Origin: Roseibacillus sp.
Lineage (GTDB): Bacteria; Verrucomicrobiota; Verrucomicrobiia; Verrucomicrobiales; Akkermansiaceae
DNA length: 48,919 nucleotides
NCBI GenBank assembly: GCA_029242545.1
Contig: JAQWTV010000006.1
Coordinates: 1-48,919, forward strand
Direction of reading: 5' to 3'
Program-made: the position numbers and the translations under genes
In this document: positions 24,709 through 33,193 of the stretch, one piece after another
How positions within the stretch are numbered: the stretch's first letter is position 1
Layout of the letters: each line of letters opens with the position of its first letter
Notes under the pieces: model-generated
What the model was told of the DNA's origin: nothing
The model's database searches: none
What the model saw: the letters and a program-made list of their open reading frames with translations, nothing else

Positions 24709-26049
24709 ATGATCGGGGTAGGTGATTTTAAGGCAAATGACTGTAACGGCCTGTCGCGCCGTTCCTTTCTGAAGACGGCTGCTGCCGTTCCCTTTGCGAT
24801 GGGTGCAGGCTTGCCGAGCCTTCTAGACGTGCAGGCGGCGCAGGAGCGGGGGCGGGCCAAGTCTGTCATTCTCCTGTGGCTTTGGGGAGGGCCCAGTCAC
24901 ATTGACACTTTTGATCCGAAGCCCGACGCGCCCATGGATTACAGGGGCCCGTTCGGGACGATTCCCACGAAAATTCCCGGAGTGCACTTTACTGAGATGC
25001 TGCCGCGCCTCGCGCAGCGCAACGACAAGTTTTCCTTGATCCGTTCCATGGTGACAACGGATGGGGGTCATCCTGGAGCTGGGACGATTGGGGTTACGGG
25101 GTTCAAGGAATCCCCAACAGTCCATCCGAATTTTGGATCGATCATTGCGAAACACCGTGGGAACAGCGGAGCGCTTCCCCCATTCTTTTATCTGGGCCGG
25201 GGAATTCCACGGGACCTTCCGCGACGTATCGAGGGCTATGGAGGGGGAACTCTAGGCAAGGCTTATGACCCCTTTTTGGTGAGCTGCTCCCAGCATGGGG
25301 ACGTCAATATTCCAACCCTGAAGATGCTTGATGGCATAACTCCGAACAGGATTCAGGACCGGAAGAAGCTGCTCGACCAGCTTGACGCAGCTCATAGAAC
25401 TTTGGACGGGGCGCGGATCGATGATTGGGAGAAGACGCACCAGGCCGCCTATGGGCTGCTGACCGATCCAAAGGCCAAGGATGCATTTGACCTTACCCGG
25501 GAGAAGGAGAAGACCCGGGAGTCTTATGGGCAGACAGCTTTCGGACAGAGTTGCCTGCTGGCTCGCCGTCTGGCGCAGGTTGGCGTGCCCTACATTCAGG
25601 TCAACTGGTCGGAATACGTGGAGACCTTTACTCCCAATGGGGACTGGGGGTGGGATACGCACATCTACAATTTTGAGCTCCTTCAGGATCGGCACTGTCC
25701 GATTCTCGATCGGGCCTTTTCGGCGCTCCTTGATGATTTGTATGATCGCGGCATGATGGAAGACACTCTTGTCGTGGCGATGGGTGAGTTTGGGCGTACT
25801 CCTAAGATCAGTAAGCGTGCAGCCCGGGAGCACCACCAGCACTGTTACTTCTCTATCTGGGCTGGCGCGGGTGTGCAGCCGGGCCGGACAATCGGGGAGA
25901 GCGATGCGCGAGCAGAGCGCCCCCTTACCGAGCCAATTTCTCCTCTTATGGCCGGAACGACAATCGCCGAGCTATGTGGAGTAGGAGCTCAGCAAAGGGC
26001 AGAAATGAAAGTTTTGGACGGAGGTAGTGTTATTAATGAGCTCCTTTAG
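24709..26049 (+). CDS. DUF1501 protein with Tat signal
   Basis: Member of DUF1501, part of the alkaline phosphatase/sulfatase-like superfamily and very common in Planctomycetes and Verrucomicrobia. The N terminus carries the twin-arginine motif SRRSFLKTAAAVPFAMGAG, so the folded protein is probably exported by Tat. Family marks are LLWLWGGPSHIDTFDPKPD, MVTTDGGHPGAG, NGDWGWDTH and VAMGEFGRTPK near the C terminus, where metal ligands are expected. Length (446 residues) is normal. The ATG at 24709 is the first usable start; the ATG at 24696 is in another frame and stops quickly. It heads an operon of exported proteins, the usual partners being DUF1549/DUF1553 proteins. The biochemical function is not established. 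Confidence 0.92.
   Translation: MIGVGDFKANDCNGLSRRSFLKTAAAVPFAMGAGLPSLLDVQAAQERGRAKSVILLWLWGGPSHIDTFDPKPDAPMDYRGPFGTIPTKIPGVHFTEMLPRLAQRNDKFSLIRSMVTTDGGHPGAGTIGVTGFKESPTVHPNFGSIIAKHRGNSGALPPFFYLGRGIPRDLPRRIEGYGGGTLGKAYDPFLVSCSQHGDVNIPTLKMLDGITPNRIQDRKKLLDQLDAAHRTLDGARIDDWEKTHQAAYGLLTDPKAKDAFDLTREKEKTRESYGQTAFGQSCLLARRLAQVGVPYIQVNWSEYVETFTPNGDWGWDTHIYNFELLQDRHCPILDRAFSALLDDLYDRGMMEDTLVVAMGEFGRTPKISKRAAREHHQHCYFSIWAGAGVQPGRTIGESDARAERPLTEPISPLMAGTTIAELCGVGAQQRAEMKVLDGGSVINELL
26020..26024 (+). promoter_or_regulatory. Shine-Dalgarno site fixing the start of the TolB-like gene
   Basis: GGAGG lies 11 bases before the ATG at 26036 but only two bases before the upstream in-frame GTG at 26027. The ATG is therefore the better start. 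Confidence 0.6.
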
Positions 26050-27004
26050 GCAATCCGCTTATCGGTTCGTGGGGTCATCATTGAGTCACAAGGCTTGGGT
26101 CATGGTCGCCCTGGGCATGATCTTACCGTTCTTGCATGATTTCGCTCTGGCGGAGCCAAAGCGGTTGACCGAGGATGGAATTCTCAAGCGTGATCCATAT
26201 TTCGTCGATGGGGGAAAGGGCCTTATTTACGGTTACGATGAGCAGGATGATCTGGTCCGAGTCCTGAGGTTGGACCTTGAAACTGGCAAGTCGGAGCCGT
26301 TCGTGCCGGATGTTGGTGATAAGCACCATATCGAGCCCAAGCTTTCGCCGGATGGCAGGTTCATGTCCGTGACGGAGTGCACGGGAAACCTGACCGCAAA
26401 GCTCGTGATCAGGAATCTTGAAGAGAGGAAGGACGTTTACATCACCCACTCCGGGCGAGGAGGAACAAGAAGTCCAGTGTTCACTCCAGACAGTAAACGC
26501 GTTGTTTACGCTTTTGCGGAAACAGGGCCTCAACAACTGTGGTCTGTCCAGGTTGACGGGAAGGAGAAGAAGCAGTTGACCCAGTGTGAAGGAGTAAGCA
26601 ACTGGCCGAGTTTTACGCCTGATGGCAAAAGAATTGTCTTCAGCAATTCTCGGGAGAATAACTACGAGATTTACTCAATGAGTGCTGACGGCACTGACGA
26701 GAAACGCCTCACCGAAAATACGATTATGGACATTCGACCGGTGGTCTCTCCGGATGGAAGTCAGATCGCTTTTACCAGCACCCGGGATGGGGGCTACAAT
26801 GTGTATGTTATGAAAATTGATGGGACCAATGTGCGCGCCCTGACAGCCGGGTTGGATCGAGATGATTACCCGGCATGGCATCCGGATGGGCGGCACGTCG
26901 TCATCGTTTCAGAGAAAGGAGGCCGATTTGATCTGTATCTGCATGAGATGCCACCGGGAGCGGTCAATCCGGATGGGAAACCACTAGCGGACACTGGCTC
27001 TTGA
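26036..27004 (+). CDS. Exported TolB-like WD40/PD40 beta-propeller protein
   Basis: After a hydrophobic signal segment (AWVMVALGMILPFLHDFALA), the protein is a series of PD40-type propeller blades with SPDG-like turns: LSPDGRFMS, FTPDSKRVVYA, FTPDGKRIVFSNSR, VSPDGSQIAFTSTRDGG and WHPDGRHVVIVSEKGG. The blades resemble the C-terminal domain of TolB, but the N-terminal TolB domain is missing. It probably acts as a periplasmic binding scaffold. The start at 26036 is set by a GGAGG. The gene overlaps the end of the DUF1501 gene by 14 bases and shares a four-base TTGA junction with the next gene, so translation is probably coupled. Confidence 0.85.
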   Translation: MSSFRQSAYRFVGSSLSHKAWVMVALGMILPFLHDFALAEPKRLTEDGILKRDPYFVDGGKGLIYGYDEQDDLVRVLRLDLETGKSEPFVPDVGDKHHIEPKLSPDGRFMSVTECTGNLTAKLVIRNLEERKDVYITHSGRGGTRSPVFTPDSKRVVYAFAETGPQQLWSVQVDGKEKKQLTQCEGVSNWPSFTPDGKRIVFSNSRENNYEIYSMSADGTDEKRLTENTIMDIRPVVSPDGSQIAFTSTRDGGYNVYVMKIDGTNVRALTAGLDRDDYPAWHPDGRHVVIVSEKGGRFDLYLHEMPPGAVNPDGKPLADTGS

Positions 27005-28779
27005 GCTACTTGGCTCCATGTCTCTTCCCGGTTTTTTGTCTGGCGCTTTTGGCCGGGCCTTCCTGTCTTCTGGCCCAGCATGTCAGGTTGGAGCGTTGTG
27101 AGCCTGCGGTGATACAATCCGGAAAGCCAGTAGAGGTTCGTCTTCATGGTGGCGGGTTGGAAGAAGTCGGGCTTTGGACCAGTTTTCCTGCTGAGATAGA
27201 GCGTGTCCGGGATGAGGAGCCCCTGTTTCGGATCACAACCGATTACATCGGGCCAGGAGCGTTGCGCGCCCATAGTGATAATGGAGTCAGCAACCTGGTT
27301 TATCTCAGGGTAAAGGATGGGGAAGATTCGTTAGTCGCCTCCCAAGGCAGGACCAAGGCGTCTGAGGCACAGGAGCTCGAGGTTCCGACCAAGGTTGAGG
27401 GGAGCTCGCAGAATCTGGGTGCTCATTTTTTTCGCTTTGGAGCAGAAAAGGGGAAATTGCTTACCCTCCGGGCAGAGGCGCGTGGTTCGGACTTTGATGG
27501 AGTTCTGACCCTCAGAACGGAAAGTGGCCGCCGCCTTGCGCAGGCAGACGACAGCCAGATTGATGGGTTGAATCCGAGAATTGATTTTACGGCTCCAGAA
27601 GAGGGCTTCTACATAGTCGAGCTGATAGATTCGGAGTATCGCGGAGGAAAAGATTATCAGCTTTGGATCGAGGAGCCTGAGCAAACCGCTGACACAGGTG
27701 GAACGCGGGACCAGATCCCTGTTGGTTCGGGAATTCAGGAAGGGCTTGAGGCAGGCGAGGCCGTGCTGAGCAGACACGTTATTGGTGCAGATACAGGGGT
27801 AGTCCGACTCCCTCTCAGCATCAGGAAGCGGTCCTACATTACGCTGATTGCTGCGGCACGTAAAATCCGTTCCTCTGCGGTTCCGAGGATACAGGTTCTT
27901 AAAGAGAGCGGGGAAATGGTGGCCGAGAGCTCCCCGGAGGTTTTCGATGAACAGGAAATGCAGATCTGGTTGGATGCCGGCAGCTACAGGGTTGAGATTC
28001 GGGATGCATATGGTCGCCGGGGCCCTGACCTGGAGGTTGAGTTATCCATGCATTCCGGAAGTCCACCCTTCTCTCTTTCGGTGCCGGGGCAGAAGGACAA
28101 GAAGCATCCCCTTAGCGATAATTTCCTAGCTGTCCCGGGTGGGGTATTCGTGGTCCCGGTTCAATGCTCCCGGAAAGGATTTAATCCGGTTGTTCGGCTC
28201 CAGGTGGAATCCTCTCTCACCTTTGTCGGAGAGCAAGACGGGGTTCCGGGTGGAGAAGGATCCATCGGCTTCCGGGTGCGTCTTCCGGAAGACGTGGGGG
28301 CAGGAACTCTTCATGATTTTTGGGTCCGTGGGGTCTCGGAGTTTGAGGGTTCCTCATACGAGACGAAGTTAGAAACGAGGCAGGTTCTGAAGGAGAGAGA
28401 TGCTTCAGCAGATATTCCTGAGTCGATCAACGGACTTCTGGCACTGCGAGTGATGAAGCCGCTCTTGAAGGTTGAGGTGACCTCACCTGGTGAAGTTGAA
28501 AAAGGAGCGATAGTGAAGATGCCGGTTACCCTGAGCTGGGAAGATGGCGGTCGCCGGTTCAGTAGTAAGGTCCGGATTGTTGGGCTGCCGGAAGGGGTCA
28601 AGAGTGGGGAGAAGAGTCTTGATGATAAAACCAACTCGGTGGAGCTTGAGTTAAAGATCGATAATCCAGAGAAGACGAAGATAGGAGGTCTCGTGGTAGA
28701 GGTGGAAATTGACTTTCATCGGCATCCATTGCGTATTGAAAGCCCTCCCTTTTCTCTCAAAGTCCGAGACAAGTCATGA
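27001..28779 (+). CDS. Exported pre-peptidase (PPC) domain protein
   Basis: Signal peptide (FPVFCLALLAGPSCLLAQ), then an immunoglobulin-like N-terminal segment describing QSGKPVEVRLHGGGLEEV. A PPC-type domain follows at about residues 125-225 (HFFRFGAEKGKLLTLRAEAR, then FDGVLTLRTESGRRLAQADD). Further beta-rich modules run to the C terminus. The architecture matches uncharacterised Planctomycete and Verrucomicrobial proteins encoded beside DUF1549/DUF1553 genes. It starts at a TTG (27001) overlapping the upstream stop by four bases; no better start lies before the signal peptide. The 3' end overlaps the next gene by four bases (ATGA). No catalytic residues are recognised; a role in binding or assembly is inferred. 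Confidence 0.8.
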   Translation: MSYLAPCLFPVFCLALLAGPSCLLAQHVRLERCEPAVIQSGKPVEVRLHGGGLEEVGLWTSFPAEIERVRDEEPLFRITTDYIGPGALRAHSDNGVSNLVYLRVKDGEDSLVASQGRTKASEAQELEVPTKVEGSSQNLGAHFFRFGAEKGKLLTLRAEARGSDFDGVLTLRTESGRRLAQADDSQIDGLNPRIDFTAPEEGFYIVELIDSEYRGGKDYQLWIEEPEQTADTGGTRDQIPVGSGIQEGLEAGEAVLSRHVIGADTGVVRLPLSIRKRSYITLIAAARKIRSSAVPRIQVLKESGEMVAESSPEVFDEQEMQIWLDAGSYRVEIRDAYGRRGPDLEVELSMHSGSPPFSLSVPGQKDKKHPLSDNFLAVPGGVFVVPVQCSRKGFNPVVRLQVESSLTFVGEQDGVPGGEGSIGFRVRLPEDVGAGTLHDFWVRGVSEFEGSSYETKLETRQVLKERDASADIPESINGLLALRVMKPLLKVEVTSPGEVEKGAIVKMPVTLSWEDGGRRFSSKVRIVGLPEGVKSGEKSLDDKTNSVELELKIDNPEKTKIGGLVVEVEIDFHRHPLRIESPPFSLKVRDKS

Positions 28780-31205
28780 TGAGGTTTCTCCTGCCGATGT
28801 TCTGTATTCTTGGTATGCCCGGGGTCTGGTGTCAGGCCGCGTGGGAATTACATCCCTCGGAATTCACTCTCAGTGGCAAGCGCGAATCTCTTCAATTGAT
28901 TGCAACATGGCGGGACCGTGATCGGGTGGCCGATCGGACCAAGGGAGCAGAATACGTTATCACTGACCCGGCAGTAGTGTCCGTTTCAAGGGATGGTGTT
29001 GTCCGTCCGCGTGCCAATGGAGTAACCACTATCCGGCTTGGAGAAACTATGGTTGAGGTTACGGTGAGGGGTGTTCAATCTCCGGCACCGGTCTCTTTCC
29101 GACATGAGACCCTTCCGGTTCTTTCCAGGCTTGGATGTAGTGCCGGGTCCTGCCATGGGTCGCCGCATGGGAAGGGGAGCTTCCGGCTCTCACTTCGGGC
29201 TTTTGATCCAGCTCTTGATGGTCTCACGCTGGTTAGTGAGGAGCTGGGACGCAGGACTAATCCCATCGAGCCTGATAAGAGTCTTCTGTTGCTCAAGCCC
29301 ACCACCGTTGTCAGCCACGAGGGAGGAAAAAAACTGGACAAGGAGAGCCCGGAATATGCTCTCCTTCGCTCCTGGATTGCGGAGGGAGCGGCCCTTCGGA
29401 AGGAACAGGAGAGCACCTGTACGGGGATCGAGATTTACCCCTCTTCGGCCCGGGTTCTTCATTTTCCTGATGCGAAGCAGCAATTTTCGGTCCATGCGAA
29501 GTTCAGCGATGGGACGAGGCGAGATGTAACGCATCTGGCAGTCTTTGAGAGCTCCAACACCAAGGTGGCAGAGGTTTCGAGGCAAGGATTTGTAAGTGGG
29601 ATTGAACGGGGAGGCGTGGCGATTATTGCGCGCTATCTGGAGTTCATCGAAAGCACGAGCCTGACTTTCGTTCGGAAGATTGATGGATTTGAATGGGTAG
29701 ATCGTAAACCAGCCAACTACGTCGACGAGCATGTCTACCGAAAATTACGGCAGCTGCAGTTTTCTCCAAGCGAGCAGAGTAAAGATTTGGAGTTTATCCG
29801 GAGAGTCTATCTTGATGTCACCGGGCAACTCCCGTCTGCTGATGTGATAGGAGTCTTCGTCGAGGACCGGGACCCCCGAAAGCGTGCCCTGCTGATCGAC
29901 GCTCTTCTCGAGAGCGAGGAACATGCCTCTTTCTGGGCCCAGAAATGGGGAGACCTTCTCCGGGTTTCCAAAAAGCAGATTGGGCATACCTCCGTGTTCA
30001 AGTTCAGTCGATGGCTTGTGAATGCGGTGGCTTCCAACATGCCCTATGATAAGTTCGCCCGGGAGATCCTTACCGCAAGGGGAAGCAGTCTCGTTTACCC
30101 TGCGGCCAATTACTACCGGGCTGCTGGGGATACCTTTGACGCGATGGAGACGTCAGCCCAGCTGTTCCTTGGCTCCAGGATTCAATGCGCGAAGTGTCAC
30201 AATCATCCCTTTGAACGTTGGACGCAGGACAACTACTATGGACTTGCTGCGTTCTTCAACCGGGTGGAGCGTAAAAAGACAGGGAAAGGGGAAGAGCTGA
30301 TCGTGTATAGCAGGCAGGATGGGGAGGTTTCTCACCCAGCGAGCGGGGAAATCATGAAGCCTTGGGCGCCAAAGGCGGGTGCAATGGAAGTGGAAAAAGT
30401 GTTCGATCGGCGGGATGTGTTCACCGAGTGGCTCACTGGTGAGGACAACCCCTTCTTTGCAAACGTGGAGGCAAACAGGATCTGGGCGTATCTCTTAGGA
30501 AGGGGGATCGTAGAGCCTTTTGATGATTTTCGGGATACGAATCCCCCCAGTAATCCGCCCCTGCTGACAGCGCTCGCGCAGGACTTTCGCCAGAGCGGAT
30601 ATGACCGTCGGCACCTTCTTCGGGTCATCCTTAACAGTAACACCTATCAGGCTGCCTCCGAAACCAACCACTTTAACAGGGAGGACCAAAACTATTTTTC
30701 GCACTATCAGCCTCGGATGCTAACTGCGGAGCAACTGGTTGACGCCCTGGGCGTAGTGACCGGCCGGCCGATGAAATTCGAGGGAGTGCCTCCGGAGGTT
30801 AAGGCTACCGAACTTCCTGCCCCAGATCTCAGGCCGCATAGTCGTGGGCGAATTGGAGATGTTGAGTTCATGAAGGTATTCGGTCAGCCTGAACGCCAGA
30901 CAATCTGTGAGTGTGAGCGTGGAGATGAGTCGAGCCTGGGACAGGCTCTGCAGATGTATAACGGTCAGCTTATCCACGATATGATCACTGCGAAAGATGG
31001 GAATCTTCATCGGTGGATTGGGGAGGGCCTCGATGAAGAAGAGATCGTGAGGCGGCTCTATCTTTCTGCGCTATGTCGCCCTCCAGGGGATGAGGAATTG
31101 GCTCTGCATCTTCAGTATATCCGGGGAGCAGAGAATGCCACCACAGCTCTTGAGGATACTCTATGGATCGTTCTCAATAAGAGTGAGTTCCTTTTCCAGC
31201 ATTAG
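28776..31205 (+). CDS. Ig-like (BIG2) / DUF1549 / DUF1553 exported protein with heme-type Cys motifs
   Basis: Signal peptide, then a bacterial Ig-like BIG2 domain (about residues 24-98), a planctomycete-type cytochrome segment with C121-S-A-G-S-C126-H (RLGCSAGSCHGSPHGKGSF), and a second BIG2 domain (about 210-290). DUF1549 follows from about 305 (NYVDEHVYRKLRQLQFSP and FIRRVYLDVTGQLPS) and contains CAKCHNHPFERW. DUF1553 fills the C-terminal third (VEANRIWAYLLGRGIVEPFDDFR and YNGQLIHDMI). The C-X4-C-H spacing is the usual one for this family, but heme attachment has not been shown to my knowledge. The gene starts in a four-base overlap with the PPC gene and is followed five bases later by the cytochrome-WD40 gene. 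Domain order and length are typical. Confidence 0.9.
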   Translation: MMRFLLPMFCILGMPGVWCQAAWELHPSEFTLSGKRESLQLIATWRDRDRVADRTKGAEYVITDPAVVSVSRDGVVRPRANGVTTIRLGETMVEVTVRGVQSPAPVSFRHETLPVLSRLGCSAGSCHGSPHGKGSFRLSLRAFDPALDGLTLVSEELGRRTNPIEPDKSLLLLKPTTVVSHEGGKKLDKESPEYALLRSWIAEGAALRKEQESTCTGIEIYPSSARVLHFPDAKQQFSVHAKFSDGTRRDVTHLAVFESSNTKVAEVSRQGFVSGIERGGVAIIARYLEFIESTSLTFVRKIDGFEWVDRKPANYVDEHVYRKLRQLQFSPSEQSKDLEFIRRVYLDVTGQLPSADVIGVFVEDRDPRKRALLIDALLESEEHASFWAQKWGDLLRVSKKQIGHTSVFKFSRWLVNAVASNMPYDKFAREILTARGSSLVYPAANYYRAAGDTFDAMETSAQLFLGSRIQCAKCHNHPFERWTQDNYYGLAAFFNRVERKKTGKGEELIVYSRQDGEVSHPASGEIMKPWAPKAGAMEVEKVFDRRDVFTEWLTGEDNPFFANVEANRIWAYLLGRGIVEPFDDFRDTNPPSNPPLLTALAQDFRQSGYDRRHLLRVILNSNTYQAASETNHFNREDQNYFSHYQPRMLTAEQLVDALGVVTGRPMKFEGVPPEVKATELPAPDLRPHSRGRIGDVEFMKVFGQPERQTICECERGDESSLGQALQMYNGQLIHDMITAKDGNLHRWIGEGLDEEEIVRRLYLSALCRPPGDEELALHLQYIRGAENATTALEDTLWIVLNKSEFLFQH

Positions 31206-31210
31206 CCGGG

Positions 31211-32515
31211 ATGAAGCGTGCACTAACTTCTCTCTTCGTTTTTTCCTCTGCGCTGGTGTCTGCAGAGGTGGTCAGCTTTTCCCGCGAGGTGGCTCCAATT
31301 CTGCAGCGGCAATGCGTGGCCTGTCATAAGGAGGGAAAAGCAAAGGGAAAGTATCGGCTTGATACCTATGAGCAGCTCCGCAAGGAAATCGATCCTGGGG
31401 ACCTCGAAACAGAGCTTCTTCACCGTGTGACGACTGATGACACCGAGGAGCGCATGCCTGTCGATGCAGACCCTCTCAGGGATGATGAAATCAGTGTGAT
31501 CCGTCGGTGGATTGTTGAGGGTGCGAAGTATGATGGGGAGGATCCTGGTGCTCTGCTTTCAGAGATTATTCCGATGCAGGGCCATCCCGAGGCACCGTCA
31601 TCATATCCCCGGCCGCTCGGAGTGACCGCGATGGTCTTTGGTCGCGAGGGCGAGAAGCTATACACTGGGGGATATCATGAAATTCTGATTTGGAACCCCG
31701 AGGATGGAGCTCTTCTGGGTCGGATTCCCAACAACGGGCAGCGTAGCTACGGACTGGCTCTTTCACCAGAGGGGAAAATGCTGGCAGCTGCTACCGGAGA
31801 CCCCGGTCAGGCGGGAGAGGTCAGAGTTTTTGATAACCAGTCCGGGCGGGTGCTTGCGACGCCCTTTCGGGGGGGCGATACCCTGCTGGCAGTTGATTTC
31901 AGTCCTGATGGGAGGATCCTCGCGTTCGGTGGGGTCGATGGGAAACTGCGTCTTTTTCAGACGGAAACATGGACGGAGGTTTTGGCCGTCGACGCACATT
32001 CTGACTGGCTTACTGCGCTCAGTTGGAACCGGGGAGGAAACCAGGTTGCCACAGCCAGCAGGGATAAGACCGCCAAGGTCTATAATGTGACTACAGGGAA
32101 AAGGGTGAGCACATTCTCAGGTCACCCCGAGGCGGTTCGGGGAATCGCCTTTCACTCGAATGGAAAAGAGGTGCTCTCTACGGGAGATCATGGGCACCTT
32201 TTTGTATGGGGTTCTGAGAATGGAAAGAAGGTTGCTGATCGTGCCAAGTTCGGTGGTCCTGTCCTGCGTTTTGTCGAGGGGCGCCGGGAGTTCTTTGCCA
32301 CGACGCCGGGGGGAGTAGTTGTGCAATTTGATGCCGAGAAGCAGAAGCGCCTTCAGGAATTCAAGATCGCATCACAGGCGGGCGCTGAGGCTCCTACGAT
32401 TTCCTCCTGTGCATCCTGGGGAACTCTGCTTGCAGTGGGGACTCTCGATGGACGGGTGATAATCTTTGACACGGAGACCGGGGATCAGCGCACTGTTTTT
32501 CTGGCGAAACCCTGA
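31211..32515 (+). CDS. Planctomycete-type cytochrome c domain fused to WD40 repeats
   Basis: Signal peptide (about 1-18), then a PSCyt1-type domain with a classical heme-binding C35-V-A-C-H39 in FSREVAPILQRQCVACHKEGKAKG. The segment continues to DEISVIRRWIVEGAKYDG. The remaining two thirds form a WD40 propeller: VTAMVFGREGEKLYTGGYHEI, LLAVDFSPDGRILAFGGVDG, LTALSWNRGGNQVATASRDK and VRGIAFHSNGKEVLSTGDHG. It is probably a periplasmic electron-transfer or sensing scaffold working with the preceding DUF1549/DUF1553 protein, five bases upstream. This is the standard pairing in Planctomycetes and Verrucomicrobia. An imperfect hairpin with no T-run follows the stop. Confidence 0.9.
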   Translation: MKRALTSLFVFSSALVSAEVVSFSREVAPILQRQCVACHKEGKAKGKYRLDTYEQLRKEIDPGDLETELLHRVTTDDTEERMPVDADPLRDDEISVIRRWIVEGAKYDGEDPGALLSEIIPMQGHPEAPSSYPRPLGVTAMVFGREGEKLYTGGYHEILIWNPEDGALLGRIPNNGQRSYGLALSPEGKMLAAATGDPGQAGEVRVFDNQSGRVLATPFRGGDTLLAVDFSPDGRILAFGGVDGKLRLFQTETWTEVLAVDAHSDWLTALSWNRGGNQVATASRDKTAKVYNVTTGKRVSTFSGHPEAVRGIAFHSNGKEVLSTGDHGHLFVWGSENGKKVADRAKFGGPVLRFVEGRREFFATTPGGVVVQFDAEKQKRLQEFKIASQAGAEAPTISSCASWGTLLAVGTLDGRVIIFDTETGDQRTVFLAKP

Positions 32516-32655
32516 CGTGTGCCCGGCAGCCACCCGGGACACATTAACGAATTTGGGGTGAGCGTTCGGTTGAAATTGTGAGCCGTTGACAGAGAGGTGA
32601 GCAAAGGTAATGGTTTTCCGTCTTTCGAGGACAGAAACCTCATTCAGCTACGGCC

Positions 32656-33018
32656 ATGAAACTTGTTCCCCTTGTCACGTTTGGATTAATCCTGACTCTG
32701 AGCTCCACCTTTGGAGTGCCAGTGAATACGAGCTGCCCGGTAAAGGGCAGGCCTGTTGATGGGCGTATTGTGGTTCCAGTGAAGATCGATTTCTGCTGTC
32801 AGCGATGCTTAGACAAGTTTGAGAAGGCCCCGGTATCGTTTCTTGCCAAGGTTGCAAAAGCCGCCAAGGGCACGTGTCCGGTCAGCGGTCGCGAAATTAA
32901 GAAGGCTGCTACAGCCCTTGTTTCGGTCGCGGTCTGCTGTAACGGATGCAAGGGAAAGGTAGAGGCTGAGCCCAGGGAGTATCTTGCGAGAATCGCGAAG
33001 AGCAGGAAAAGGCCCTGA
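32656..33018 (+). CDS. Small exported protein with two tandem Cys-rich (TRASH/YHS-like) motifs
   Basis: Protein of 120 residues: a signal peptide (MKLVPLVTFGLILTLSSTFG), then two copies of a roughly 45-residue unit. Copy one has C27-P-V-x-G-R and later F-C47-C48-x-x-C51. Copy two has C74-P-V-x-G-R and V-C94-C95-x-x-C98. This pattern of Cys-Pro followed by Cys-Cys-x-x-Cys resembles TRASH/YHS-type metal-binding domains linked with copper or other soft metals. The protein is very basic. It lies 140 bases after the cytochrome-WD40 gene on the same strand and could be co-transcribed. A role in metal or heme delivery to that operon is inference. I do not recognise a named family with certainty. Confidence 0.75.
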   Translation: MKLVPLVTFGLILTLSSTFGVPVNTSCPVKGRPVDGRIVVPVKIDFCCQRCLDKFEKAPVSFLAKVAKAAKGTCPVSGREIKKAATALVSVAVCCNGCKGKVEAEPREYLARIAKSRKRP

Positions 33019-33193
33019 GGGCTCCCGCGCTGATCGGGCTTTCAATCCTCTGACCTGACGCCATTGCGGAGGAAGGCGCGGTGCTTCTTGGCGGATAAAG
33101 CTTCAGAGGCCCCATGAAGGGGATTCTTGCGGGAAAAATCGCGATTCTGCGCATTGTCCTTGAAACAACACTGTTACTATCAGTTTTTTGCGA

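Noticed and set aside
32519..32550. Imperfect hairpin after the cytochrome-WD40 gene (GTGTGCCCGG / CCGGGACAC)
   Set aside because: One bulge and no following T-run; not enough for a rho-independent terminator.
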